From Paramecium sonneborni (lineage: Eukaryota > Ciliophora > Oligohymenophorea > Peniculida > Parameciidae), in the NCBI GenBank assembly GCA_905182985.1, contig CAJJDN010000056.1, positions 97,134 through 161,133 on the forward strand: a stretch of DNA of 64,000 bases. The letters run 5' to 3'. Positions 1 through 12,175 of the stretch are shown one piece after another (position 1 is the stretch's first letter; every line of letters begins with the position of its first letter). A program made the translations under genes and the position numbers. A model generated the notes under the pieces. That model was given only the letters and a program-made list of their open reading frames with translations. It did no database searches and was not told where the DNA came from.

Positions 1-722
1 TATATTATATATATTTTATTTACCATTAAAATTTTTTATGATACAGAAAATATCGTCATTTTAAACAAATTACTAAATTAATATAAACTACCTAATTGAT
101 GAATCATTTTTAATTATAAATATAGCCCATTCAGTTAAATTTTTTTTCGTTCATGCTAATGGGCTATTTCTGAGAGTTGTTCCTTTTCTTAATTTGCTCA
201 TAAATTTTGTATCTATATCAGTTTATTGTAGATCTAAGGTCATTTCTATCGAAGAAATATACATAAATATATCTTAAGCTATTCCAAAAAATTCACTTAC
301 ACATTATTTTATTTTATGATTCAAAATTAATTGAAACTTTTAATAATTGTTTGAATTTTCTGTTAAACTGAATGATGAAATATAAAATAATAAAAATTTT
401 GTTAGCTATTTAAACAGTTTAAAGATTCTTAATAAGGATAACTTGGATTTAATGTGTAACCATCATTAATCAAATTAAATTTTGGTAGAAATTCCATTAA
501 TTATTAATAAATATAGATAAAATAATAGAAGATCATTATAAAATTGTAAAATAAAATACTTAATTTAAAATTTATTTGTAAAAATTTTTTAAAAATCGAT
601 AAACCTATCAATATTTTGATAGTTTGCTTCAATTTAAATTTAAGTTATCAAAATCTGATAATGAAATCTTAAAAAATAAAAAAAGTATGATTATAATGAA
701 GATGTAATAAAAAAGAGTCTGA
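1..722. other. AT-rich stretch, no gene recognised
   Basis: Very AT-rich sequence with no reading frame that shows a recognisable motif. No telomeric CCCCAA/CCCAAA-type repeats are visible, so the left edge is not a chromosome end. The last part may hold the lost 5' end of the decayed P-loop gene that follows. Confidence 0.5.
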
Positions 723-1980
723 TTAAAAAAATATATAAATACAAAATAATGGTTTGAATAATTCGATAATTATCTCCTTAAAGCTTAGAAGATATGTTTT
801 TTCCTTGGCATCACTAAAGTAGGGAAAACTACATTATTAAATATATTGAATGATTATGATAATTTTGTAATTAATCAAGATAAGTAATTAAATGTAAAAA
901 GTTTTGAATTAATAAAGTCCAATAATCATTTTAGCAATAGTGCTACATACACAATTTAAGAAATAGAGATTGAAGATTTTATATTTTTTGATTCACCATA
1001 ATTATGTGATACTTGTGAAAGAGAAAGAAGGATAAATCATTACACAATTCTTTATTCAATATCCTCAATAAATCATACTTAAATTTTATCTAAGAAAAAT
1101 AAATCTATGTTATTACTTTTAATTGATGCAGAATATCTTTTAACTAGCAAAAATGCTCTCATTGATTCTATAAATAATATAAATTTATATTTAGAAATAA
1201 ATAGATGAATCTGTTTCTGTAAATTTGTTTTTCCTGTTTTTACAAAATTAAAAATGATACTATACTATAGTACTTCTTATAGACTATACTATGCTATACT
1301 ATGAAATAGATAAAAGATTAATGAAAATCTGAAACTATGAAAGATATAATAGATAAATTTTAATTAATGATCTTAAATATATAAATAAAATGCAATAAAA
1401 TTACATACTAATTTAATTATGCAAAAACGTATGATATCAAATATTAAGAAAAGTAATTGAAAGGAGAAATTAATTATTTAAATTAAAAAGTCACTCCTTT
1501 TTAATCAACATAATTAATGGCATAATTAAAAGTAGAACTAAATTATAAAATTTAGGAAAGAATAATTTATCATAAAAAATTGCAAGATAAAAAATGATCT
1601 TTCAGAAAAATGTTAGAAAATAGCAAGTAATTATTATATCTAAATTAAATCATTCCCTTTTAAATTACAATTATAATTTAATTATAGTTTTTAAATAAAC
1701 TATAAATCTTGATAAGCAACAAAATTTAAAAAGTTATTACCACACTTTATAAATTTTTATTAGATTACGAATGACTTCATAATTAAAATTTTTTATGATG
1801 GCTTTGTTAAACTAGACTTAAACTCTAGTGAATTATGTAAATAAGAGGAATAATACTTTAAAATATTAAAAGATCTTCCAAAACAAATGATAAGTGAACA
1901 AGAAAAGTCATCGTTTCTGGAATAGGAAAAGTTCATAATTTTTATATCGACTATTGTTTAAGAAGATGAATATTAAATAT
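723..1980 (+). pseudogene. decayed P-loop NTPase/GTPase-like gene
   Basis: The open frame 723-1208 (TAA/TAG as Gln) has no ATG. It contains a clear Walker A loop, GITKVGKT (about 807-830), followed by a DSP motif in the switch/Walker B position (about 991-999) and a run of hydrophobic strands ending at TGA 1206-1208. Further coding-like pieces lie in other frames: 1328-1594, ending in TGA, and about 1734-1980. These are rich in Lys, Gln, Glu and Leu and look like the helical tail of the same protein. I see no set of short introns that joins them. I infer a broken member of one of the large ciliate P-loop families; the exact family is not identified. It could instead be a multi-exon gene that I failed to splice. 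Confidence 0.4.
1263..1303. repeat. short palindrome plus 10-bp tandem repeat
   Basis: 1263-1272 is a perfect 10-bp palindrome, TACTATAGTA. 1284-1293 and 1294-1303 are two copies of CTATACTATG. A related ACTATACTAT precedes them. The block sits between two broken pieces of the P-loop pseudogene and may be no more than low-complexity drift. Confidence 0.6.
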
Positions 1981-3526
1981 ATATATTTTAACATATATAA
2001 TCATTTTACCATCTAAAAAATAAACACATACAGTAAAATTATTATACATAAAACCAATTAAAATTTTTAATTTGATTAATTAGAAATGAAAATTGGCATT
2101 TTATTTGAAGCTACAATCTAATTGGTAACAATAGTGATAATTAAGTAACCAATTTTTAGAATATAAATTTAGGAAAAAGAAAAGAAAATGGAATATTTAG
2201 AAATAAAGCACCAATAGAATAAATATGGGTTAATTTTCTTAAATATTATTGAATATTAACTAGAGGATAAAGGAAATTATTTATAATTATGAATTCATGT
2301 AGATATTGTAATAGAAGGACTTATTGGGGAAAAAATAATGATGAAGAAGTTTGAAACTGGAAATTGGATAGATAAAGCAAGCATATGATTTTTATTGTAT
2401 ATATATTTTATTTCTGATATTTATATTTAAGATTAAAGAAATTCTAAATAATTTAAAGAATTTTGTTTTATTTTGTTATAATTAATGATCTTGTGTCTTA
2501 ATGTCACAAATATTCGTATTTTTTTTATCTTTATGCCACTTATAATGATAAAAAAATAGTTTTATATTATTACCAAAAAAATAATAATTTATTTCGGTTT
2601 TTATGGTTCAGGTAATTTAATAAAAATTTGTTGTTAGAACAATTAACGGATTTATTAAGTGATTTAACTGCAAATTTTTATATACCAAACTTTTTTTTGG
2701 ATGCTACTTTCTTATTCAAATTATAATATCTTTTGTTACTTTATATTTCTTTATTATTATAAATTGAATTAGTTCTTATTTCAATTTTCAAAATCAACCT
2801 TTATCATATTGCTGCTTTTGAGAAAAACTAGAAAAAAATTATATTTTTATTAATTAAATTTTTATACTTTTAGGAGTAAGTTAAGCTTTTTAAAAATGAA
2901 TAGAAGCTAATTTGAAATGAAAAAATAAAATCTAATAAGGATGATAACTTATAGAAAAACATCTATAAAATTATAATCAAAATGTATTATATTTTCTTGA
3001 AAAAAGAAATTAAAAAATCTATATATTTTTTTAGATTGCTTTACAATCCTTTTTCTTAATCTTAAAAACCCTTTTATAAAAAATTATTAGACGCATAGAG
3101 ATTGCTATATCTTATTTTTTGTTACTTCTATTGTTAAGAATTAATTTCTATCCTCAATATAAAATATCAAACTACATATTTTGAAATTAACTATTTTAAA
3201 AAATACTGTCTATTTTTTATAAAAGAGAACTCTTTAAAATATTTTATTAATTATCTGTTATTAAGACTTTAATTATTAATTAATATTTTTTTGATTTTGA
3301 TTTATAAAATCAATTATAAATATTTGCAAAAAATGCATTTACTTCTTTTAACTTTAAAAATAATTACAAGAATCTTATTAATACACCATTTAATATAAAT
3401 CTATAATAAATATTAATATGAATTGGAGAGATGTAAATTAAAAATCATAAATTTGTATTTTTGAGATATGGTATTGATTTCTATTTAAATATAATTAATA
3501 GAATTAGAAATATATTAATAAAAATA
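1981..3526. other. AT-rich region with weak coding remnants
   Basis: About 2096-2390 reads as two short overlapping coding-like frames rich in Lys, Glu, Ile and Gly with stop codons between them. They have no start codon or motif and may be remnants of the upstream pseudogene or of a second one. From about 2400 to 3526 I see nothing but AT-rich sequence. Confidence 0.4.
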
Positions 3527-4497
3527 ATGAATTAAATTTAAGATTTGTAGATAAAGTGTTCAAATAAAAAACATGATTGTATTGTCTAGTTGGCTTGTTT
3601 TAATGAATGTTGTAATGCGAATAGAATTTATTGTTTTGAATGTTTAAGATTAGGAGATCATATAGCTCATCCAAATGATTAATATGATTGGAAAAAAATA
3701 TTTTAAGTTATAGAACAAATCAGATAATAAAGTGATGAATTAATTAAATAATTAACTTCAAGTATTGAAAAAATTTAGAAATCGTTTTCACTTTTATGTT
3801 AAGCATTAAAATCAAAATATTAATTATCAAAAGAATAAATCTAAAAATTTGAAATAAATTAATTTAATTAAGCCTTGGATAATATGCTAAAATATAATCG
3901 AATAGCTTAAGGAATATAATTAGATATAGAGTAATGTTCAAATGATACATTCATATAAATTAATAAAATTATAACAGAATTAAAACTAAATGAATTAATT
4001 TATTATAAACTAAATGACTAATAAATAGTATAAGCTGAAGAATTTTTCTAAAAAGGTAAAAAATTAATAAATCTAGGATTTAAATTATACTCTGATGATA
4101 AATATAAAGAAGCTATAGATTATTTAGATTAAACATTATTGATTAATCCAAATCATATATTAGCATTATAGTTTAAAGGTAAAATATATTATATACAAAT
4201 TTTAGCTTTTTCTTTAAGATTGCTTGGCAAATATAACGATGCAATTATTTGGGCTGATAGAATATTATTAATAGATTCAAGCCATATTGACTTATTATAT
4301 TTAAAAGGTAAAAAATATTATATAACAATCTAATTTTAAGGTTGGTGCTTACAAGCTTTATTTAAATATTCTGAAGCCATTTCTTATTACGATAAAGTGA
4401 TTTAATTTGATCCTAATTTCTTTGATGTTAAATTATTAAAAAGTATTTTATATTTTATTATAAAGCTCAATGTGAAAAAAAATTAAGTTAAGATTGA
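3527..4497 (+). CDS. TPR protein with N-terminal Cys/His zinc-binding-like region
   Basis: Three introns are removed: 4179-4205 (27 nt), 4308-4340 (33 nt) and 4443-4465 (23 nt). All restore a single frame, giving about 295 residues. Residues 12-50 carry a Cys/His cluster (Cys at C-x7-C, C-x4-CC, C-x2-C, then H-x2-H) resembling a B-box-like zinc site. A long helical middle follows, then a C-terminal half of tetratricopeptide-type helices with the usual small/aromatic pattern (KYKEAIDYLDQTLLINPNH, then YNDAIIWADRILLIDSSH, then YSEAISYYDKVIQFDPNF). Ciliates encode many B-box/TPR proteins, usually protein-interaction scaffolds. The start is the first ATG of the frame. The neighbourhood gives no clue to a partner. 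Confidence 0.75.
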
Positions 4498-7400
4498 TAT
4501 CAAATATGAACATATATTTACTATTTAAAAACAATAGTTATTAGATAATTATCCTTTAAATTCTTATCTTTTCTAATATGTTTATCTAAGTATTTCAGAT
4601 TCTTTTAAAAGCTATTTATTCTTAATTATAATTATATTTAAGTCAAGTAAACAAAATACTCTTCATTTTCTTAAAAAAATTTTACTTTCAAATTATGATT
4701 GTGATTTATTGATCTAATAAATTTGCTATAGTATAAAAGTAATCTTTTAATAGAATTATTATTTTCTGTAATGAAAAATTCTAAAAAAATAATCTAAAGT
4801 TAAAGAAAACTAAAGTTATCCTTTAATAATAAATAAATTTCAACATTAAAATAACTATTCATAATTATTTTGTTTTAGTATTAGTTTGAGGAAAAAAGTT
4901 TTGAAATGATATTATAAATATATTTTTCAATTTTAGAGGTTTAATTAATTCAAAGTAATTTTAATTAATTTATCAAGCTAAATATTTCGAAAATTAAGAT
5001 GTCTCACATAGAATTTAAACTATAACTCCTACATAAAAAATAAGAAAATAGTAAGTTTTCCTTTAAGTTCTAACTTACAAGTGTCAATAAAATCTTTAAT
5101 ATAATCAGTTTTTTTACTAGAACGAAAAGAATTTTACCATTTAGCACAAATTGTGATTTTCTCAACATTCATTAATTTGCTAAATAGATTACTAGATAAT
5201 ATATAAATGATTTGTAATTTCTTTTGCAAAATCAATTTTTCTTAAAATAATATCCTCATAAAAAAAAATCTGTTTAGCTTCATTATAGTTTAATAAGTTT
5301 TATTTAATTATCAGCCAAAATATTATCTTGAAAATTTTATTACTCTATTCTTTTCCTTTATTCTTGCATATTTCAGATTGACATTTTAAATATTCACTTT
5401 TCAGTTAGTCAGATAGATAGTAATCTTTTAAATTGAAGAGCGTGGTAATATTTTTTAACATTTAAAAAAAATGTAAAGCTGTAAATTGATTTTAAAATTC
5501 ATATTCCCTTTATAGATGAAACAGTCGAGTTTTTGGTTTTCAAGGGGGTGGTATGCTTATAAAATTTATAATTTATAAATTTTTTTATCATTTTACTTAA
5601 ATTTCTTGAGTTCCTAAAGACTCAATTTTTGGAAAAATTTAATTATTTTTCCAAAAACAGATGAAATAAAAAAGCTAAAATTCTAGAAAATAGATTGTTT
5701 CATCTATTAAATAAGTATTTAATAGTGATAAATAAGTATTTAATAGTGATAATTTTAATTCAATATCATAGAATAGATAACCTCTTTTTTATTCAATATT
5801 TATTTTTATTCATATATTTATTAACTCAAATTTATAAATCAAATTTTGTAAGCAATAATCTAATTAAATTGATTGTTAAATTTAAATTCATTTAAGATTT
5901 TAAAATATTTTTTAATTCTCACAAGAATCAAACCTAAATTTTTGAATACTTAATATAATATCAGTAAAAGCAATATACATTAAGACATTAAAGAAATAAC
6001 GCAGTCAGTTTAAATTTAAATTAAGGTTGTTTAAATGTGTTCTTAACATATATATTAATATTTTCTAAAAATTTGAAATTGTTTTTTATTTCATTGTTGT
6101 TTATAGCTGATTTAAAATTTATAAATTTTTCCCATATTTTAAATGAGTGCTATGAAATTAATTAGGCCAAAGCAGAATTTCTGAAATTTCAAGCTTTATT
6201 TCTAAAAATTATATTTTATATATTTAATAAAATTATAGAAAATGATTAAATTTTTTTAATTTGCAGATTTTATGTTAAATTATCTAAGTTAAGACTTAAG
6301 AATTATGATAATTAAATTGATGATTGATATTATCAATTTAAATTTTTTTCTTTCTTTTTAAATCAGCCCTAAATTTAATTAATTTTAAAGATGATGATGC
6401 TTCATGAAATCAAATTTAATTATTTTGCATTTAATCCCTTACTGTTATTAATTTCCTATTATTCATATAGTTTCTTCTGCTCATATTAAAATTTCTGATT
6501 ATAAAAAAAACTATTTAAACTCAAATTTTGATTTCTTTTATTGTTCTTGTTTATAGATATCTGATCTTTTAAGAATGAATTATGCTTTTTAATTAGTTAA
6601 TATCCAAACTCAGAAATTTATCTGGTTATTCAAGTTAGTGTACATACTTGAGATTCATAAATTATTAATAATAAAAATTACTAAATTAATAGTGTTTTAT
6701 GGGAAATTATCTTTATTAATAAATTTCATATATATAATTTTGTTTTTAATATTTTCCTTTATAGATCGGAGGCAATTTTCATTCAATTAAAATGGAATCA
6801 AATTAACTCCATTCTTGTTTTTGTTATTTTTTTTTATTTAATTAAGAAACTATTCATTTAAAATAAATATAATTTATTGAATCAATTAATCTAAATTTAA
6901 ATTCATGTTTATAAAGGGAATCTTTAATATTATGTTGAATTCAAAGATTATCATTTGAATGCTTATATGAAATTGTAATGAATCTTGAAATTGTTAGAAA
7001 GTTAAAAAAGAAAGTAAATAGGAAAAACATGTTATTATTAGGGGAAACATAATATTTCTATTCAATTAAGTCTTAACTCTTTACAAATATAAACTAAACA
7101 AACTTAAAACACTATTTTAAATTATACTCATTTGTTTATTTAAATGGATTTTATAGACAAATCCGAAATTTATATGAAGTTTAATTTTAAAAATCAATTT
7201 ACTTGTCAGAGTTTCTTCGATTTTAATAAAATTAGTTTAAGTTTAAATATTAATATATATATGTTTCTTTATTTTATTTAATTATGTCTTTTTATCTATA
7301 AAAAAGGCTTTAATTAGTATAATTATTGAGGAAAGAAATTGAATTGTATTTAAATAAATGAATCTCAATTATATTTTAAAATCATTTTCTTTATATTTTT

Positions 7401-7892
7401 GATTTAAAAAATGAAGATACCCATATTTGATTGATAACAAGATTTAAGATGATTTATTTGATGAATAAATAATTAAAATAATATTATCATAGATCCTAAA
7501 ATAACAAAATGATAAAAATTGTTTTTTATTTCAATAGTTTTAATGCTTTTAGGAAAATATATATAATAATAATTGTATGCTAATAATATCAACATTGTTT
7601 TAGAAGCTGTACATAAATTGAATTGGATATGGCTTTGAAATGAAGAGGATTTAATAATAAAAGTAATTCTAACTATAATGTAAAATTTGTTTTATAAATA
7701 AATTTTAAATATTTTAATAAAAGGTTGCATGATGATTTTTGTATGTTTGAAAAATGTTATATAAAGATAAGAAGAGAAAAAATAGAAAATTTAAAGAGTC
7801 ATGGGAGGTATCGAGATAAGGTTGATTGGAGTTAAAATCAGCAATAATAGAATATTGTTTATATTGATGTTTTATATATAATATAATGGGTT
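4498..7892. other. 3.4-kb AT-rich region without recognisable genes
   Basis: I see no motif-bearing frame on either strand. Open stretches here are no longer than expected by chance when only TGA stops translation in DNA this AT-rich. This is an unusually long gap for a Paramecium-type somatic genome, where intergenic DNA is normally a few hundred bases at most. It contains a perfect 21-bp tandem repeat at 5709-5750. Confidence 0.5.
5709..5750. repeat. perfect 21-bp tandem duplication
   Basis: The 21-base unit AAATAAGTATTTAATAGTGAT (written here with one base more than 20 only as its length; key core TAAGTATTTAATAGTG) occurs at 5709-5729 and again at 5730-5750 without mismatch. It lies inside the gene-free region and has no evident function. 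Confidence 0.85.
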
Positions 7893-8759
7893 TCAATTGA
7901 ATATGATGGTAATTATGATGATTTGGAATAGAATAATGAAGGCATTTGAGTTTTCATCTGGAGAAACACAGACTTCACACTTTTAAATATTAGGATTCCA
8001 TCCATATGTAAATTCGGTTGCATATAAACATTATTCTTCTTTTAAGGTGTTCAAATCTAAATCAATGCATGAGGTTCCATTCCATTAACAGAATGTAACT
8101 GATTGTGAATCAACTGAAAAATAATATTGGCATTCATTTTCAAATAATATTGAACAAGTTTTTTCTGTGCATGTATTATTTGTAGTCCAATAACATGCAT
8201 AAGTATTACAATTTTGTATTATTTTATAATCTGAACAATATTGAATTTTTTTGGGTTCACAAGTTTATGATTCTGCATTCTTAACACATTAAGTACCATC
8301 TGGAGTTTAATACCAAGAGCATGAACTATAAGACAACATATTACAATTATCTACACTTAAAAAGGCATCTAATGTTCTATCTTTACATTTTAATGTCCCC
8401 TCTGCACTATTAATTGTATCATAATCTGGTTAACACTTTACCAATAACGCACAACGAGATGCCTAACTTACATTAAATGTGTAATCTGAGCATTTTGTGA
8501 ACTATTCACATTTACTACTTGTATCATTCCAAACACAATTAAATGGATCTGGTAAATAATCGCACTCCTATACTCCAAAACTCTAACAAGATTTGTTTGA
8601 ACAACTTGATGAATTATCATCCCAATTACAATACTAATTTAAACAATCTTTTTCTCGCATAGCATTTATGCATGAACATTAAGACACTTGACTTGCTGAA
8701 ATTGTTGCTGTTTAATTTGTTACCACTAACAAACAAAGAAGCAACCAATAAATTTTCAT
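7893..8759 (-). CDS. cysteine-rich GPI-type surface protein (surface-antigen-like)
   Basis: Intronless, 288 residues. The start is the first ATG and is followed at once by a signal peptide (MKIYWLLLCLLVV, cleavage near residue 20). The body is a series of cysteine-rich units with a recurring C-x-W pattern (NQYCNWDD, NCVWND, SCSWYQ, ACYWTT, FCQWNG), spaced roughly 30-40 residues apart. This periodicity is typical of ciliate surface antigens and related secreted Cys-rich proteins. The last about 17 residues are hydrophobic with no charged tail, as in a GPI-attachment signal. I infer a GPI-anchored cell-surface protein, smaller than the classical immobilisation antigens. It lies at the edge of the gene-poor region with no close neighbour. 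Confidence 0.8.
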
Positions 8760-9504
8760 TATTTAATAAGATATTTAGCAAAATCAATTTATATATATAA
8801 ATATATAATAATCAGATAGAATTACATTCAATTTTTTTTTTATTATTTAAGTTCAAATTTTAATTACAGAATTTTAATTAAATATTAAATCATTTTTAAA
8901 TCAAATTCATTATTGCATTTATCACATATTTAGGTATCTTATACATTATTTTACAAAATATATGTTCTTGATCATTATAAGATGTTCAAGAATAAGATTC
9001 AAATTTACTGTTTTTATAATATTCATTTTATACAATAAATCATTTTATATATTTATATAAAATATCTTAAATTAAATACATTTTTATAAATTATTGAATA
9101 AACTCCATTTATTAAACTCAATATTTTAGTGACATTTATAATTTGTGAAATTTTAAAAAATTTTAATTCTCCCAATAATGCGATCAATCATATTTGACTT
9201 GTTAAATTTAATAAATATAAAGAAAATGATGAGAAAATTTGATATTTATTTATATATTCTTAAACTTCAATAATAATAAATAAATATCTTAAATTAACTT
9301 TGATTAATAAGTAGTAAATGTTTAATTAAATAGCTTAATAAATTTAGTTTCGGGATAATCCTATTTACTTCTGTTATTTCTTATAAACTGTAATAATCAG
9401 TTATATAGTATTCATAATATTAATTCAGTTTAAAGTTAATCTATTTAAAAATATTGATTAATTTAGAATTAATAAGTAAATTGATGACAAATAAAAAAAT
9501 TAGA
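8760..9504. other. AT-rich intergenic region
   Basis: No gene recognised. The part next to 8759 must hold the promoter of the minus-strand surface-protein gene, but no defined element stands out. Short poly-T and AT runs only. Confidence 0.5.
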
Positions 9505-9951
9505 ATGAAATAAATAATCATAATTATATTTATCCTTATATAAGTTGATTAAATTCTAAATTAAATAAATAATTTCAGCCATATTATTTGGCTGGATAAT
9601 ATAATGAGTATCAAAATGATTGCTATGGGATGATGAGTGAAAGGTAACTATTAAATAATATATAGATTTACTATAAGTCCTTATTCTGGCTTAAAAAGTT
9701 CTTTCTTTGATATCCTTTTAAAATATTATATGAAATTTATAATATCCTTCTTAAACATTTTTTTAATTAGGTAAGAATACCTTAAATGCTGTTTGCAAGT
9801 TATTTTAACTATTATTTAGATATAGAATTATGAATTGTAAAGGTTAAAACTAAAAATTGAATTAATTAAGACTATTCAATTAAGATGTAATTTGAATGCT
9901 AATAATTATAAGACTTCAGAATGCAATGATGGAAATTTTTAGATAATATGA
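9505..9951 (+). CDS. tentative small secreted protein
   Basis: ATG 9505 begins a hydrophobic leader (MKQIIIIIFILIQ) that looks like a signal peptide. Removing two short introns, 9544-9578 (35 nt, starting GTT, ending CAG) and 9644-9665 (22 nt, GTA...TAG), keeps one frame to TGA 9949-9951, about 130 residues. Only the second intron has typical Paramecium ends. The mature part has a few cysteines and no domain I recognise. A 6-bp stem hairpin (CAGCCA/TGGCTG, 9576-9594) overlaps the proposed first acceptor site. The gene could be spurious, because open frames of this size arise by chance here. The leader plus two consistent introns is the only support. Confidence 0.3.
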
Positions 9952-10215
9952 GATGATTTGTAAAATTTATGACAATATGTGATGATTTGTACAAAAACAT
10001 TAATATGAAGAAGCAATCAATAAATGAATATTGGATTAAATTTCATATATAAAATTAAATTATATAATAATAATAATATTATTCTATATATAATAAATAA
10101 TATTATAATGATGATAGTAATATTAATTAATTATTAAAAAATAATATGTAATATTATACTATTTATATTGAAAGTTAGAAGTAAATTGTAATTTAAATAA
10201 ATAAATCATAAAAAA

Positions 10216-10737
10216 ATGGATTTGTAACCATAATAAGTTCCAAGAAGTGTAGTAGATTTACCATCTTTTACATTAGTTGGTTTGATTAGGAATATAATAT
10301 AGAAAGAAGAATTAGATCCATAAACAGGATAGATTGGTAAGACATATGAAGAATATTTTAATAATAAAATACATGACAAGATTCCAAATCGTTTACATCC
10401 AAAAAGAACTTATTGTATGTATTATGAATACTAAAATCCACATGACAATGAAGAAATTAGATATAAAATGATTTTAGGAGAAGTAGTAAGTGAAGTAACA
10501 GATTTACCAGATGGATTAGTAGCTGTAAAAGTACCAGCTCATCGTTATTGTCGTTTTGATTGTGGACCAGGTCCTCTTCCAAAAGTAGTAATTGATGCTT
10601 GGTAATCATTACCAAATCTATCACCTTAACAATTAGGTGGAACAAGATCACATGATTTTGACTTTGAAATTTATCCAGAGGATACCAATACACAGGAAAA
10701 CATCAAATTTGAATTATTCATAAGTTTATAATCATGA
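10216..10737 (+). CDS. GyrI-like / AraC-type effector-binding domain protein
   Basis: Intronless, 173 residues, starting at an ATG preceded by an A-run and ending at TGA 10735. The single domain matches the bacterial GyrI-like small-molecule-binding fold. It has an N-terminal LVGLIRN strand, the YYEYQNPHDNEEIRYKMILG segment, the P-x-G-x4-K-V-P-A-x-R-Y strand, then a Trp helix (VIDAWQSLP), and the C-terminal HDFDFEIYPED strand typical of the family's [FY]-E-x-Y end. In bacteria these domains occur alone or on AraC/MerR regulators, and some hydrolyse electrophilic small molecules. The specific ligand cannot be read from the sequence. No DNA-binding part is present, so a cytosolic small-molecule binder or detoxifier is likely. 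Bacterial ancestry by gene transfer is possible but not shown here. Confidence 0.75.
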
Positions 10738-12175
10738 ACAATATTTGTTTTATCAAAATCATATTTTTCATTTTCTTCTTTCTAAAATAAATCATTCGTA
10801 ATATATCCTATATAATACTATTACTAAATGATTTACTTTCTTCTTTTCATCATTATTTTTAATCAACTTTTCAAATTTAAACCATTTTTAAGATATTTAT
10901 TTGTACAATTTCAGAAAATCCGAACATTTTTAAAAATTTCATTCTTTTTTATATTTATTATGAACATTTTAAAATAAATTAAATGTATTTTTAATTTGCA
11001 AATAAATCAAAATTATTAAAAATTTATTTGTTCCATTCTTCCACTATAAGTCCAAAAAAAATTAAATTATACAATTATAGTTTTTATTAAAAATAAAATA
11101 GGAACATAAATTCAACAAAAGATGATAATAAATTTTTCATTATATTATTATATAAAGTTGATACTTAAAAATAATTAAATTACCTAGAAGAGGTAAGTAT
11201 TTTGCAAAATGATCTCTTATCAATAATTTTAAATGAAATATGTGTGATACTTAATAATTTAATAGGAATAGATAGAATATGAGAATGCGTTAAAAATATA
11301 TATATAAATAATAAAAAATTACTCTTGCCATAAAAATAGAAACTGATATTGCTGATAAATATTTTGATTAGCAATGAATTGCAAAATTTTAGGGAATGAG
11401 ATTTTTCATTCATAAATTCTAAATTATCATTTCATCTTAAAAATTATAAACAGAAAATAAACTCAAGACACTGATAATTGGATATTAGTTTTTGATACTT
11501 TTGTTGAATATGAATATAATATAAACAAAATACGCATTAATTCGAGATTTATCTAGCATCATTTGAGAAACAATCAACTTTCAAAAGAATAATTAATAAG
11601 TTGATAATTTTTATTATATTTGCTTTTTGTTATTTATTTACATAGACGTATGCAGGATTAAAAATGAATTCTATCTCTTTATTTATTTATTTATTCAATT
11701 AAAGAATTATTAAAAATTTAAAACTTGATTATAAAAATCTCATACATTTATTACAATCTATTTTTTATTAAAAAAATAAAAAAATAGCCTTGACTAATGA
11801 GAAATTTAATATTAAGTATTTTTATATGAAAAGAAATAAAAAATTAAAGAAGCTTAAAAAAAAGTTCTAATTTAAGATCATTTCAATCAAATTTAAATAT
11901 TATAAAATAGTTTCTTTTTTATTATTTATTATATCTTCAAATGAAACTGATTCTAAAATAGATCATATTAAATTAGAATTAAAGATTATTATTAGATGTA
12001 AAATATTGAAAATCTTTATTTTTTTTAAAGAAATATATAGAATATTGCAAAATCCTTTTTTGCTTTGATATATTTATTTTAATTGTAATAAAATATGATA
12101 AAGTTTGTAATAGAATTAGAATCTAATATTAAAGAACTGTTATGATTTATTTTAAGATCATTATTATTTTTAAAT
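10738..12175. other. 1.4-kb AT-rich intergenic region
   Basis: I see no gene. Open frames on both strands lack motifs and have the composition of the surrounding AT-rich DNA. The 3' part must carry the promoter of the SecA-like gene. Confidence 0.5.

Noticed and set aside
5695..5895. 66-codon frame in the gene-free block
   Set aside because: It includes the 21-bp tandem repeat, is almost pure A/T and has no recognisable feature.
9576..9594. Hairpin CAGCCA-N7-TGGCTG as a regulatory element
   Set aside because: A 6-bp stem is too short to support a claim, and part of it would be the exon of the tentative secreted-protein gene.
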